From positions 1 to 41,872 of the forward strand of contig JARRBR010000011.1 of assembly GCA_029982755.1 (NCBI GenBank): a stretch of 41,872 bases of DNA, given 5' to 3'. The notes beneath the pieces were generated by a model. The model saw only the letters and a list, made by a program, of their open reading frames with translations. It was not told the DNA's origin and did no database searches. Below, piece by piece: positions 1 to 7,284 of the stretch. The position numbers were made by a program, and so were the translations under genes. The number at the start of each line of letters is the position of its first letter. Position 1 is the stretch's first letter. Source of the stretch: Rhodocyclaceae bacterium (GTDB taxonomy: Bacteria > Pseudomonadota > Gammaproteobacteria > Burkholderiales > Rhodocyclaceae).

Positions 1-1
1 G

Positions 2-958
2 CGCTGCGAGGGCTACCGCAACTTCTGCAACAAGCTGTGGAACGCCACCCGCTTCGTGCTGATGAACTGCGAGGGCCAGGACTGCGGCATCGGCGACAAT
101 GTCGCCTGCTCCACCGAGGTGCTCGACTTCTCCTTCGCCGACCGCTGGATCGTGTCGCGCCTGCAGCGTACCGAAGCCGAGGTCGCCGAGCAGTTCGAGG
201 CCTACCGTTTCGACCTCGTCGCGCGTGCGGTGTACGAGTTCGTATGGGACGAGTACTGCGACTGGTACCTGGAGCTCGCCAAGGTGCAGATCCAGACCGG
301 CACGCCCGCGCAGCAGCGCGCCACCCGTCGCACGCTGCTGCGCGTGCTCGAGACCGTGCTGCGCCTCGCCCACCCGCTGATCCCCTTCATCACCGAGGAG
401 TTGTGGCAGACCGTGGCCCCGCTCGCCGGGCGCAAGGACACCGATAGCCTGATGCAGGCCCGCTACCCGCAGGCCGACATGAAGCGCATCGATGAGGCCG
501 CCGAGGCGAAGGTCGCCGAGCTCAAGGCGATGATCTACGCCTGCCGCAACCTGCGCGGCGAGATGAACATCTCCCCCGCCCAGCGTCTGCCGCTGGTGGC
601 CGCCGGCGACAGGGCCGCACTGGGCGTGTATGCGCCCTACCTCGCCGGACTGGCCAAGTTGTCGGACGTGCAGATCGTCGATGAGATCGGCGCCGACGAG
701 CTCGCCCCGGTCGCAGTGGCTGGCGAGACCCGCCTGATGCTGAAGGTGGAGATCGACGTCGCCGCCGAGCGCGAGCGCCTGGGCAAGGAAATCGCCCGCC
801 TCGAAGGCGAGATCGCCAAGGCCGAAGGCAAGCTCGGCAACGCCAGCTTCGTCGACCGCGCGCCGGCGGCGGTGGTGCAGCAGGAACGCGACCGCCTCGC
901 CGGTTTCAAGGCCACGGTGGACAAGCTCAAGCCGCAGCTGGTCAAGCTCGGCGGCTGA
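2..958 (+). CDS. valS: Valyl-tRNA synthetase, C-terminal part (5' end outside window)
   Basis: This is the 3' part of a class I aminoacyl-tRNA synthetase that charges tRNA-Val in the cytoplasm. The frame is open from the first bases; its first readable residues, [20 protein letters not shown], match the start of the ValRS anticodon-binding domain. The helical domain follows (LADRW-like segment, [20 protein letters not shown], then TEELWQ). The last ~70 residues, with alternating Glu/Lys/Leu ([20 protein letters not shown]), form the C-terminal coiled-coil arm typical of ValRS, which contacts the tRNA. About 318 residues are visible; the catalytic HIGH and KMSKS motifs would lie upstream of the window. 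A strong inverted repeat ~100 bp downstream probably ends the transcript. The family call is secure. Confidence 0.96.
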   Translation, partial: RCEGYRNFCNKLWNATRFVLMNCEGQDCGIGDNVACSTEVLDFSFADRWIVSRLQRTEAEVAEQFEAYRFDLVARAVYEFVWDEYCDWYLELAKVQIQTGTPAQQRATRRTLLRVLETVLRLAHPLIPFITEELWQTVAPLAGRKDTDSLMQARYPQADMKRIDEAAEAKVAELKAMIYACRNLRGEMNISPAQRLPLVAAGDRAALGVYAPYLAGLAKLSDVQIVDEIGADELAPVAVAGETRLMLKVEIDVAAERERLGKEIARLEGEIAKAEGKLGNASFVDRAPAAVVQQERDRLAGFKATVDKLKPQLVKLGG

Positions 959-1054
959 GCCCGGCCGTCACGCCTGTCGTTCGCGGGCAGGCCCACTCCG
1001 CTCCTATGGGAGATTCGGGCTCGCCCGGGTCACACCGTGGAAGCGGGCCCGCCG

Positions 1055-1094
1055 GACAAGAAAAAAGCGGGCCGAGGCCCGCTTTTTTCTTGTC
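1055..1094. terminator. Bidirectional intrinsic terminator between valS and tusA-like gene
   Basis: Two 19-nt arms, 1055-1073 and 1076-1094, are perfect reverse complements. The stem core is GC-rich (AGCGGGCC/GGCCCGCT) and is flanked by a run of A on the left and a run of T on the right. Either strand therefore yields a GC hairpin followed by a U tract. It lies between the convergent valS (+) and tusA-like (-) genes and would terminate both. Confidence 0.93.
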
Positions 1095-1127
1095 GCCGTC
1101 ATCGGCCGCGACGCGGCCGGCACGGGC

Positions 1128-1358
1128 TTACTTGCGCTTCAGGAAGAACTCGAACGCCTTGTCGGCCGTCTCGCCCTGCTGCACCAGCTCGTTACCGGTC
1201 TGACGCGCAAAGGCCTGGAAGTCCTTGACCGAACCCGGGTCGGTCGCGAGTACGCGCACGACCTGGCCGGACTGCATCTCCGCCAGCATCTTCTTGGCGC
1301 GCAGGATAGGCAGGGGGCAGTTGAGCCCGCGAGCATCCACTTCCTTGTCGAAATTCAT
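1128..1358 (-). CDS. tusA: TusA-family sulfur carrier / sulfurtransferase
   Basis: A 76-residue cytoplasmic protein of the TusA/SirA/YeeD family (~75-80 aa). The defining motif, DARGLNCPLPILRAKKML, is near the N terminus; its Cys in CPxP carries the persulfide. The two-layer alpha/beta fold is completed by VRVLATDPGSVKDFQAF and the C-terminal FEFFLKRK. TusA proteins pass sulfur to tRNA thiolation, molybdenum-cofactor or dissimilatory sulfur pathways; which one applies here cannot be read from the sequence. The gene is monocistronic, converges on valS, and ends 34 nt from the shared terminator. The start ATG at 1358 places the CPxP motif at the usual distance from the N terminus. Confidence 0.88.
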   Translation of the reverse strand: MNFDKEVDARGLNCPLPILRAKKMLAEMQSGQVVRVLATDPGSVKDFQAFARQTGNELVQQGETADKAFEFFLKRK

Positions 1359-1466
1359 CCTTGTCCTCTGTTCCTGGTTTGAGTAGAACGCCGGATTCTA
1401 ATGGATGCCGGCGGGTGTCGAAAGGCATGGGTTCACAGGCGGCTGCGGTCGTTCCACGAACCCGGT

Positions 1467-2906
1467 TCAGCGCTCGCGCTTTTCCTCGAGCAGGCGCTGC
1501 TTGAGCTCGCGCATCCGCGCATCGACCGCAGACAGCTCGTAGAAATCGCCATCCCCGGCCTTGCGCGCGATCTCCAGCTGCTCGATCGCCGCCGGCAGGC
1601 TACCGCGCAGCACATAGACCTCAGCCTGTGCGCGGTGCTGCGCGGTGCGCTGGCCGAGCGCGGCGTGCGCGCGCGACAGCAGCTGCCACAGGCGCGGATC
1701 GCCGTTGCGGGTATCGATCATGCGCCGCACGCCGGCCGCCGCCTCGCGCGCCTGCCCGGCGTGGATGCGGGCGTCGGCGAGCGCATAGGACAGGCTGCGG
1801 CTGGCCGGGAACTGCTTCTGCGCCGCCTCCAGGATCCGCGCCGCCCCGGTGGCGTCCTTGCGCGCCAGGCGAATCTCCGCAGCGAGCGCCTCCAGCCAGG
1901 GCGAGGCCGGCGCGGACTTGCGCAAGGCCGTGATGTGCCGATCGGCTTCGTCGAGGCGCCCCGCACGCAACAGGGCACGTCCGAGCCCATACTCGAGCGC
2001 CTCGTCCTTCGGCGTGCGCGCGAGCTGATCCTGCAGGTCCTTTACCGCCTCCGTCGGCTGCCCGGCACTGGCGCGCAGCTTGGCGCGGACATAGCGGAAG
2101 TCCGCCGAATCGGGCACCTGGCGGTAGGGCATGCTGGTCACCCGGTTCTCCATGTCCGCGATACGTTCGGAGGTCAGCGGGTGGGTGCGCAGGTAGGCCG
2201 GGGCGTTGTTCTCATACACGCGGGTATTGCGCTGCAGGCGCTCGAAGAAGCCGGGCATGCCGCGCACGTCCAGTCCGGCGTTGGCGAGCGTCTCCAGCCC
2301 GACGCGGTCGGCCTCGCGCTCGAACGAGCGGGTGTAGCCGAGCTGGGACTGGATGGCGCCGGCCTGGCCCGCCGCGATCGCCGCCTGGCTGAGGTCGGAG
2401 TTGCTGCGCGCCGCCAGCACCGCCACCAGCATCGAGGCCACCATCAGCATCGCCGACTGGCTCTGCTTGCCGACGATCTGCGCGATGTGGCGCTGGGTCA
2501 CGTGGGCGATCTCGTGTCCGAGCACCGAGGCGAATTCGGACTCGGTCTGCGCCGCCAGCAGCAGACCGGTGTGCACACCGATGTAGCCACCGGGCAGCGC
2601 GAAGGCATTCAGCGTCGGGTCGCGCACGACGAAGAAATCGAAATCCTGGGTCGGACTGTTGCTCGCCGCCGCCAGCCGGTGGCCGAGGCGATCGACGTAT
2701 TCCTCGACCTCCGGATCGTCCAGATAAGCAGCATCCCGCCAGCGGATCTGGCTGATGATCTGCTCGCCGATGCGACGCTCGGCCGCGGGCGAAAGCTCGG
2801 ACGCGGCCACATCGCCCAGATCGGGCAGATCGTAGGCCAGAGCGGGCAGCGGCGCGGGCAAGGCCAGCGCCAGGCTGAGCAGCAGGGCGAGAGGTCGGCG
2901 CATCAT
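1467..2906 (-). CDS. bepA: BepA-like periplasmic M48 metalloprotease/chaperone with TPR domain
   Basis: A 479-residue protein beginning with a Sec signal peptide (RRPLALLLSLALALPAPLPA, cleavage near ALA). The M48 peptidase domain follows, with the zinc motif HEIAH (His131, Glu132, His135) and the third ligand in FEREADRVG (Glu198). His242 in THPLTSERI sits where BepA has its regulatory 'His switch'. The second half (~260-470) is alpha-helical TPR repeats (for example LEYGLGRALLRAGRLDEADRH). In Escherichia coli, BepA (YfgC) helps assemble or degrade the LPS transporter LptD in the outer membrane; the same architecture suggests the same role. The start is ATG 2906, with a second ATG immediately after it. 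It is divergent from moaC. Confidence 0.9.
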   Translation of the reverse strand: MMRRPLALLLSLALALPAPLPALAYDLPDLGDVAASELSPAAERRIGEQIISQIRWRDAAYLDDPEVEEYVDRLGHRLAAASNSPTQDFDFFVVRDPTLNAFALPGGYIGVHTGLLLAAQTESEFASVLGHEIAHVTQRHIAQIVGKQSQSAMLMVASMLVAVLAARSNSDLSQAAIAAGQAGAIQSQLGYTRSFEREADRVGLETLANAGLDVRGMPGFFERLQRNTRVYENNAPAYLRTHPLTSERIADMENRVTSMPYRQVPDSADFRYVRAKLRASAGQPTEAVKDLQDQLARTPKDEALEYGLGRALLRAGRLDEADRHITALRKSAPASPWLEALAAEIRLARKDATGAARILEAAQKQFPASRSLSYALADARIHAGQAREAAAGVRRMIDTRNGDPRLWQLLSRAHAALGQRTAQHRAQAEVYVLRGSLPAAIEQLEIARKAGDGDFYELSAVDARMRELKQRLLEEKRER

Positions 2907-3028
2907 CGGGTGCTATGATACCCGCCGCTTGCGCAGCGTTCCCGGCCGGGTGTATCGATCTGTAGCCACAGGCCGGCAGCGCGCCTCCCGACCATTGCAG
3001 CCAGTCCCACCAACCCGCCTTCCGACCC

Positions 3029-3052
3029 GGCGCCGGCTCATTTGCCGGCGCC
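3029..3052 (+). promoter_or_regulatory. Perfect 9-bp hairpin just before moaC
   Basis: GGCGCCGGC (3029-3037) and GCCGGCGCC (3044-3052) are perfect reverse complements around the 6-nt loop TCATTT. The stem ends 13 nt before the ATG of moaC, so it would sit against the ribosome entry site of the mRNA. No ribosome binding site is obvious between the stem and the ATG. It does not resemble the large conserved Moco riboswitch. A role in translation control is inference. Confidence 0.4.
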
Positions 3053-3065
3053 CGCCCATGAAGCC

Positions 3066-3554
3066 ATGTCCTCCTCGACTCCGAATCCCCTCACCCATTT
3101 CGACGCCGACGCCCAGGCCCACATGGTCGACGTCGGTGCCAAGGCCGAGACCCGCCGTGTCGCCATCGCCACCGGCCGCATCGTGATGCTCCCGGACACC
3201 TTCGCGATGGTGAAATCCGGCAGCGCGAAGAAGGGCGACGTGCTCGGCATCGCGCGCATCGCCGCCATCCAGGGCTCGAAGCGCGCCAGCGAACTGATCC
3301 CGCTCTGCCACCCGATCCCGCTCACCCGGGTGGCGGTGGAGTTCGAGCTGGACGAGGCCGAATCCGCCATCCGCTGCACGGTCACCGCCGAAACCGTCGG
3401 CCGGACCGGCGTGGAGATGGAAGCGCTGACCGCGGTGAACGTGGGCCTGCTCACGATTTATGACATGTGTAAAGCCGTCGATCGCGGCATGCGCATGGAG
3501 GGCATCCAGTTGATGGAGAAGCTGGGGGGCAAGTCGGGGCACTGGAAGGCCTGA
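3066..3554 (+). CDS. moaC: Cyclic pyranopterin monophosphate synthase MoaC
   Basis: MoaC acts after MoaA in molybdenum (or tungsten) cofactor synthesis, converting the 3',8-cyclo-GTP intermediate to cyclic pyranopterin monophosphate in the cytoplasm. The 162-residue protein has the expected length. It carries the family motifs [19 protein letters not shown] (catalytic His) and [11 protein letters not shown] (catalytic Asp/Lys), and ends in KSGHWKA. ATG 3066 is chosen because conserved sequence ([16 protein letters not shown]) starts just after it; an in-frame TTG at 3042 is possible but lies inside the hairpin. The gene stands alone here, but its product is needed by the AOR and formate dehydrogenase enzymes encoded further on. 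Confidence 0.96.
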   Translation: MSSSTPNPLTHFDADAQAHMVDVGAKAETRRVAIATGRIVMLPDTFAMVKSGSAKKGDVLGIARIAAIQGSKRASELIPLCHPIPLTRVAVEFELDEAESAIRCTVTAETVGRTGVEMEALTAVNVGLLTIYDMCKAVDRGMRMEGIQLMEKLGGKSGHWKA

Positions 3555-3650
3555 GCACCGGGGCCTCCTGCGCCCCGCAGTGTCCCTCTGCCCGACGCCC
3601 CCGTCAGGACAAGCGAATCGCCCCGGCCCCAGCAGGCGCCGGCATCCTGA

Positions 3651-4304
3651 TCAGGCTCGCCGCCGCCCGAGACCGAAGGCAGCACTCAGCAGACCTACCG
3701 CCAGCAGGGCCAGGCTGCCGGGCTCCGGGACAGGGATGACCTCGGCCTCCTGTTCCGCGGGTCCATTCCCGCCCGTCGGAGCGGTCGGCGCGGGCACGCC
3801 GAAGAAGGCCAGTTCGCCCACCGCGTACTTGTTGTCGCCGGTGACTGCGCTGATGCGTGCATGGCGCGCAATGACGGCGTCCAGGGAAGACAGCCAGTCA
3901 TCGAGTGCGCCTGTGCGGCTGTCGAGGGTCTGCATTCCGCTGTCGTTCCCCGCCCACCCCAGGGGCAGCAGGAGCAACTGCGACCAGGAGATGCTGTCCG
4001 TCGAGATCTCTACCAGATAGCTGTCGTTGCCATCCACCGACAGCACCAGGTCATGAAGCGCGTAATCCTGGTCGAAGCTCAGCGTGATGGTCTTGCCGTT
4101 GCCCCTCCAGTAGGCGCTGCCCTGACCATTCCACGAACTGCCCTCAGCCGGATAGAGGCCGTCGGCGATCAGGGCGGAGCCGTTGCCGATCGGATTGTCG
4201 TTGCCGATGGCCGCGATTTCGGCCACTTGCACCGGGACGGGGGCCGCGACGGCAGCGGACCCAAGCAGTCCGAACGCAAGCACCACGAGCGTATTCTTTT
4301 TCAT
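3651..4304 (-). CDS. PEP-CTERM sorting-domain secreted protein, discoidin-like
   Basis: A 217-residue exported protein. It starts with a Sec signal peptide (MKKNTLVVLAFGLLGSAAVA). The last ~25 residues are a complete PEP-CTERM signal: the VPEPGS motif, a hydrophobic helix (LALLAVGLLSAAFGLG) and an RRR tail. Exosortase (EpsH/XrtA family) recognises and removes such signals, usually in bacteria that make exopolysaccharide or floc matrix. The body (SYLVEISTDSISWSQL, ARHARISAVTGD, YAVGELAFFG) resembles F5/8-type C (discoidin) carbohydrate-binding folds; this is a weak call. The start ATG 4304 is preceded by GAGGGG at good spacing. No exosortase or partner gene is in the window. Expression is probably RpoN-dependent (see the -24/-12 element). 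Confidence 0.88.
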   Translation of the reverse strand: MKKNTLVVLAFGLLGSAAVAAPVPVQVAEIAAIGNDNPIGNGSALIADGLYPAEGSSWNGQGSAYWRGNGKTITLSFDQDYALHDLVLSVDGNDSYLVEISTDSISWSQLLLLPLGWAGNDSGMQTLDSRTGALDDWLSSLDAVIARHARISAVTGDNKYAVGELAFFGVPAPTAPTGGNGPAEQEAEVIPVPEPGSLALLAVGLLSAAFGLGRRRA

Positions 4305-4341
4305 GTCATCCCCTCGGCCCATTGACGGCACTTATCCCGAA

Positions 4342-4356
4342 GCAACGCCCGTGCCA
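4342..4356 (-). promoter_or_regulatory. Sigma-54 (-24/-12) promoter of the PEP-CTERM gene
   Basis: On the minus strand this reads TGGCACGGGCGTTGC, a perfect match to the RpoN consensus TGGCACG-N4-TTGC, with GG and GC separated by 10 nt. The predicted transcript start (~4330) leaves a ~26-nt leader that includes the GAGGGG ribosome site before ATG 4304. RpoN promoters need an enhancer-binding activator; two candidate sites lie upstream. Confidence 0.88.
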
Positions 4357-4408
4357 CCCTGCCAAACCCGTGTGAATAGTACAGCCACGTGAGCACATGA
4401 CGCTGGAG

Positions 4409-4426
4409 TGTAAGAAATACCGACAG
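4409..4426 (-). promoter_or_regulatory. Proximal upstream activator-like repeat
   Basis: TGTAAGAAATACCGACAG on the plus strand, 52 nt upstream of the -24/-12 element of the PEP-CTERM gene. It shares 16 of 17 bases (GTAAGAAATnCCGACAG) with the copy at 4569-4585. Placement upstream of an RpoN promoter makes it a likely enhancer site, probably for a PrsR-type regulator of PEP-CTERM genes. The regulator's identity is inference. Confidence 0.65.
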
Positions 4427-4568
4427 TTCACCCCGCCAGAACCCAAGCTGGGCAATAACTCGGGCGAGAATGACAAAGCGTTCCCGTGGTTAGTGTGACT
4501 TAGATCACGGTGCAGGACCGAAACCGCCGCGAAACGCCTCGTAGCAATCGGATTCACTGATCGCGAGC

Positions 4569-4585
4569 GTAAGAAATCCCGACAG
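4569..4585 (-). promoter_or_regulatory. Distal upstream activator-like repeat
   Basis: GTAAGAAATCCCGACAG on the plus strand, in the same orientation as the proximal copy and 159 bp from it. It lies about 212 nt upstream of the -24/-12 element and just past the stop codon of the small membrane protein gene. Two same-orientation sites at these distances are typical of sigma-54 enhancers. Confidence 0.6.
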
Positions 4586-4592
4586 TGCGGCC

Positions 4593-4823
4593 CTACTCGC
4601 CGCCGTCCCGACGCGCCAGACGGGCGAAAACGAGCGGGAACGCCCCCGAGCCGGCGAGCGCGATCGCCGACACCAGGAAGGCGAGGCCGGCCATGGGGTC
4701 GGACAGCGCCGGGTGCAGGCGGGCCCCTTCGCCGGCGAAGCAGATCAGCGCCGGCACCAGGCTCAGCCCGGCCAGCACGAAGAGCACCACGGCCGGCAGC
4801 GGCACTCGGCGGCGACGGCTCAC
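4593..4823 (-). CDS. Small two-helix membrane protein coupled to tupC
   Basis: Not a family I recognise. From GTG 4823 it is 76 residues: a basic N terminus (SRRRRVPL), a first membrane helix (PAVVLFVLAGLSLVPALICF), a short loop (AGEGARLHPALSDP), a second helix (AGLAFLVSAIALAGSGAFPL) and a basic end (ARLARRDGGE). The start is chosen because its GTG overlaps the tupC stop (GTGA) and follows a GGATGAGG stretch; an in-frame GTG at 4838 would add five residues. Translational coupling to the tungstate ATPase suggests it works with that transporter or ends the same operon. The function is unknown. Confidence 0.62.
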   Translation of the reverse strand: MSRRRRVPLPAVVLFVLAGLSLVPALICFAGEGARLHPALSDPMAGLAFLVSAIALAGSGAFPLVFARLARRDGGE

Positions 4824-5545
4824 AGCCTCATCCGCCACGGCAGCTCGCCCTGGATGAAGAGCCGCGCCTCCTCCGAGCGCGGGCGCGCGAAGAAGGGCTG
4901 TACCGCGGTGTGCTCACAGACCCGCCCGCCGGACATGAACACGATGTCGTCGCCCAGCCGTGTGGCCTGACCGAGGTTGTGGGTGACCATCAGGATGCGC
5001 GTGCCGTCGGTACGGATCTCGCGGATGATGCGCTCGACCGCCGCGCTCGCCGACGGGTCGAGGCTGGCGGTGGGTTCGTCGAGCAGCAGCAGGCGCGGCC
5101 TGGTCAGCCAGGCGCGCGCCAGCGCGAGGCGCTGCTGCTCGCCGCCGGACAGCAGGCGCGCGCTGTCGCCGGCACGGTCGGCGAGGCCGATGCGCTCGAG
5201 CATCGCCATGGCACGCCTTGCGCGCTCGCGCCCCGACAGATCGAAGGGCTTGAGGCCGAGGGCCGCGTTGTGCAGCACCGAGGCGCGCAGCATCATGGGG
5301 CGCTGGAACACCATCATCACGCCATGCTCCGGCCGCGCGCCCTGCTCCGCGCCCCAGGCCATGCTGCCCGAGCTCGGCTGCACCAGGCCACAGATCGCGC
5401 GCAGCAGGACGCTCTTGCCCGCGCCGTTGGGCCCGAGCACCAGCGTGATGCCCTCGTCGCCCAGCTCCAGGTCGATCCCGGCAAGCACCTCGCGGCCGTT
5501 GGGGCGGTAACGCAGGTCGCGGATGCGCAAGGGGAAGATCGTCAT
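4820..5545 (-). CDS. tupC: Tungstate ABC transporter ATP-binding protein (TupC)
   Basis: A 241-residue ABC ATPase on the inner face of the cytoplasmic membrane. It has Walker A GPNGAGKS, Q-loop VFQRPMMLR, signature LSGGEQQRLALARAW, Walker B LLLLDEPTASLD and H-loop VTHN. The short form, without a C-terminal TOBE/molybdate-binding domain, together with the adjacent permease, fits TupC (tungstate) rather than ModC (molybdate). ATG 5545 is chosen because the ATPase fold begins at MTIFPLRIRDLRY. It starts 8 nt after tupB and overlaps the small membrane protein gene. Lying downstream of a tungsten-enzyme operon supports tungstate as the substrate; other oxyanions cannot be excluded from sequence alone. 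Confidence 0.87.
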   Translation of the reverse strand: MTIFPLRIRDLRYRPNGREVLAGIDLELGDEGITLVLGPNGAGKSVLLRAICGLVQPSSGSMAWGAEQGARPEHGVMMVFQRPMMLRASVLHNAALGLKPFDLSGRERARRAMAMLERIGLADRAGDSARLLSGGEQQRLALARAWLTRPRLLLLDEPTASLDPSASAAVERIIREIRTDGTRILMVTHNLGQATRLGDDIVFMSGGRVCEHTAVQPFFARPRSEEARLFIQGELPWRMRL

Positions 5546-5553
5546 CGCCCGCC

Positions 5554-6258
5554 TCAGCCGTAACGTCGCATCGCCCACTGGCGCAGCACGAAGGCGACGG
5601 CGTTGAGTGCCAGGATGATGACGATGAGCACCATGCCCAGCGCGATCGCCAGCGCGAGGTCGCCCTTGCTGGTCTCGAGCGCGATCGCGGTCGTCATCAC
5701 CCGGGTCGCGCGATCGATGTTGCCGCCGACGATCATCACCGCGCCCACCTCGCTCATCGCCCGTCCGAGGCCGGCCAGCACCGCGACCACCAGGGAATGG
5801 CGGCAGTCGTAGAGCAGCGTGGTCACGCTGTCCCACCACGAGAAGCGCATCAGCTGCAGCTCCTCGGCGTAGCGCTGCCACACGTCCTCCACCACCTGGC
5901 GGGTGATCGCCGCCATCAGCGGCACGACCAGAAGCGTCTGGGCGATGATCATGGCCAGCGGCGTGTACAGCAGCCCGAAGCCCCCGAACGGGCCCGAGCG
6001 CGACAGCACCAGATAGACGACCACGCCCACCACCACCGAGGGCAGGCCCATCATGCCGTTGATCAGCACCGACAGCGCGTTCTTGCCCGGAAAGCGGCCG
6101 ACCGCGATGCAGGCGCCCAGAGGCAGACCGATCAGCGTGCCCAGCACAACGGCGCCGCCGCTGACCTGCAGGGAAAGCGCCACGATCTCCGCCACGGTGT
6201 GGTCGAAAGTGGCGAGCAGCGAAATGGCTTCGGAGAAGGTGGCGGCGAAGGCGGACAT
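5554..6258 (-). CDS. tupB: Tungstate ABC transporter permease (TupB)
   Basis: A 234-residue integral membrane protein with about five to six hydrophobic helices. It carries the binding-protein-dependent permease signature (LGRAMSEVGAVMIVGGNIDR, the EAA loop that docks on the ATPase). The stretch TRVMTTAIALETSKGDLALA is characteristic of TupB/WtpB-like permeases. It imports the oxyanion delivered by a periplasmic binding protein (TupA), but no tupA is present next to it or elsewhere in the window. It lies 113 bp downstream of the last small gene of the aor cluster on the same strand. That gap contains no recognisable terminator, so co-transcription is possible. Confidence 0.88.
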   Translation of the reverse strand: MSAFAATFSEAISLLATFDHTVAEIVALSLQVSGGAVVLGTLIGLPLGACIAVGRFPGKNALSVLINGMMGLPSVVVGVVVYLVLSRSGPFGGFGLLYTPLAMIIAQTLLVVPLMAAITRQVVEDVWQRYAEELQLMRFSWWDSVTTLLYDCRHSLVVAVLAGLGRAMSEVGAVMIVGGNIDRATRVMTTAIALETSKGDLALAIALGMVLIVIILALNAVAFVLRQWAMRRYG

Positions 6259-6371
6259 CGGCGGGGAGCATACCCGAAAGCCCGTGCCCGCCGGAACATG
6301 GCAAGCGGATGAGGCGGGAGACCGTGCCGCCGGGCGTTACGCGCCGAGAATCAGCCGGAAAGGCGCCCCGC

Positions 6372-6659
6372 CTAGCTCTCGTAGGACAGCAGGAGTACGT
6401 CGGCGGCCTGTTCGCGCAGCGGAATCAGGGCCTGGTAGGCCGGCGACGAGAACCAGTCATTCACCGCCGCGACGCTGGGAAAGCGGATCACGACGATGTC
6501 CTCATGCGGGCTCGCACCGGACAGCGCCGCCACCTGCTTGCCGCGGAAGACGAGTTCGCCACCCCAGGGGGTCAGCGTCGCCGGCACCCTGCTTCGATAC
6601 TCGGCCCACATCTCCGCGTTCTTCACCGTGATGTGGCCGACGACATAACCGTTGTTCAT
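6372..6659 (-). CDS. DUF1330-family small protein in the aor gene cluster
   Basis: A 95-residue soluble protein with the DUF1330 / dimeric alpha-beta-barrel pattern: GYVVGHITVKNAEMWAEYRS at the start, GGELVFRGKQV in the middle, then IVVIRFPSVAAVNDWFSSPAYQ. Family members are usually stand-alone small proteins of unknown role. It follows the 102-residue orphan by 33 nt on the same strand, so it is probably part of the aor operon, but nothing shows a direct link to tungsten or aldehyde chemistry. The ribosome binding site is weak. Confidence 0.8.
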   Translation of the reverse strand: MNNGYVVGHITVKNAEMWAEYRSRVPATLTPWGGELVFRGKQVAALSGASPHEDIVVIRFPSVAAVNDWFSSPAYQALIPLREQAADVLLLSYES

Positions 6660-6692
6660 TTATGGATATCCAGAGCTTGGTCGAGGCGGGGA

Positions 6693-7001
6693 TCAGCCCC
6701 CGCCCTTCTGCATCGCGCGGTCCAGCCTCGCCAGCAAGGCGCGGCGCATGGCCTCGTCGCCGGGGGCGAAGCGGTAGCGCACGTCGAGTTGCGGCAATTC
6801 GAACAGGCCCAGCCGGCGCACGCCGGCGGCTTCGATGTCGATGACGAGTTCCTGCGTGCCGTCGCGCAGGCTGAAGCGCGCCGCAGCCGCGCTGCCCTCC
6901 ACTGCCGGCCAGGCCTGGCGCAGGTCGCGCTCGAACTCGCGCGGCGTGGCGGTGACCCGGCGCTCGAAGGATTCGGGCACCGGGCCGTTGATGAACGCCA
7001 C
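6693..7001 (-). CDS. Conserved-looking 102-residue protein of unknown function in the aor operon
   Basis: Not recognised. It is predicted soluble, with no signal peptide or membrane segment. The sequence suggests alternating strands and helices (RFSLRDGTQELVIDIEAAGV, RRLGLFELPQLDVRYRFAPG) and a helical, basic end (MRRALLARLDRAMQKGGG). It starts with GTG three bases after the stop of the MoaD-like gene and so is tightly coupled to it. Position between a sulfur carrier and the DUF1330 gene suggests a role in cofactor handling or AOR maturation (inference). It ends in GGG, but it has no ubiquitin-like core that I can see. Confidence 0.7.
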   Translation of the reverse strand: MAFINGPVPESFERRVTATPREFERDLRQAWPAVEGSAAAARFSLRDGTQELVIDIEAAGVRRLGLFELPQLDVRYRFAPGDEAMRRALLARLDRAMQKGGG

Positions 7002-7004
7002 CGC

Positions 7005-7262
7005 TCAACCGCCTGCGATCGGCGGCCAGATGGCGAGCTCGTCGCCCTCCTGCAGGTGGCGCTTCGCGCGCTCGGCCGCAGGCACGAAGTGCCCGTTCAC
7101 CAGCACCAGATGCGCGCTGCGCTCGGGCACGCGGTAGCGGTGGATCATGTCCGCCACCGTCGTGCCTTCGTCCACCTCCAGATCCAGCCGGTTGCCGCGA
7201 TGGCCGTCGGGCAGGTAGTCGGACAGCGAGGCGAAAAGCTTGAAAGCGATGCGGATCGTCAC
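7005..7262 (-). CDS. MoaD/ThiS-like sulfur-carrier protein of the AOR operon
   Basis: An 85-residue ubiquitin-fold protein that ends in Gly-Gly (IWPPIAGG), the tail that is adenylated and thiocarboxylated to donate sulfur to the pterin dithiolene in MoaD proteins. Supporting sequence includes IRIAFKLFASLSDYLPDG, LDLEVDEGTTVADMIHRY and LVLVNGHFVP. GTG 7262 is preferred: it has GGAG upstream and starts directly at the first beta strand, whereas longer frames add a non-conserved basic stretch. It lies 22 nt after aorC. A dedicated MoaD copy beside a tungsten AOR suggests a role in its tungstopterin cofactor (inference from family and context). Confidence 0.85.
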   Translation of the reverse strand: MTIRIAFKLFASLSDYLPDGHRGNRLDLEVDEGTTVADMIHRYRVPERSAHLVLVNGHFVPAAERAKRHLQEGDELAIWPPIAGG

Positions 7263-7284
7263 CCGGGTCTCCAATTCGCCCCCC

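Noticed and set aside
6259-6371. A Moco/Tuco-type riboswitch before tupB
   Set aside because: The gap is only 113 bp and I could not find the conserved paired regions of that RNA; only short GC palindromes are present.
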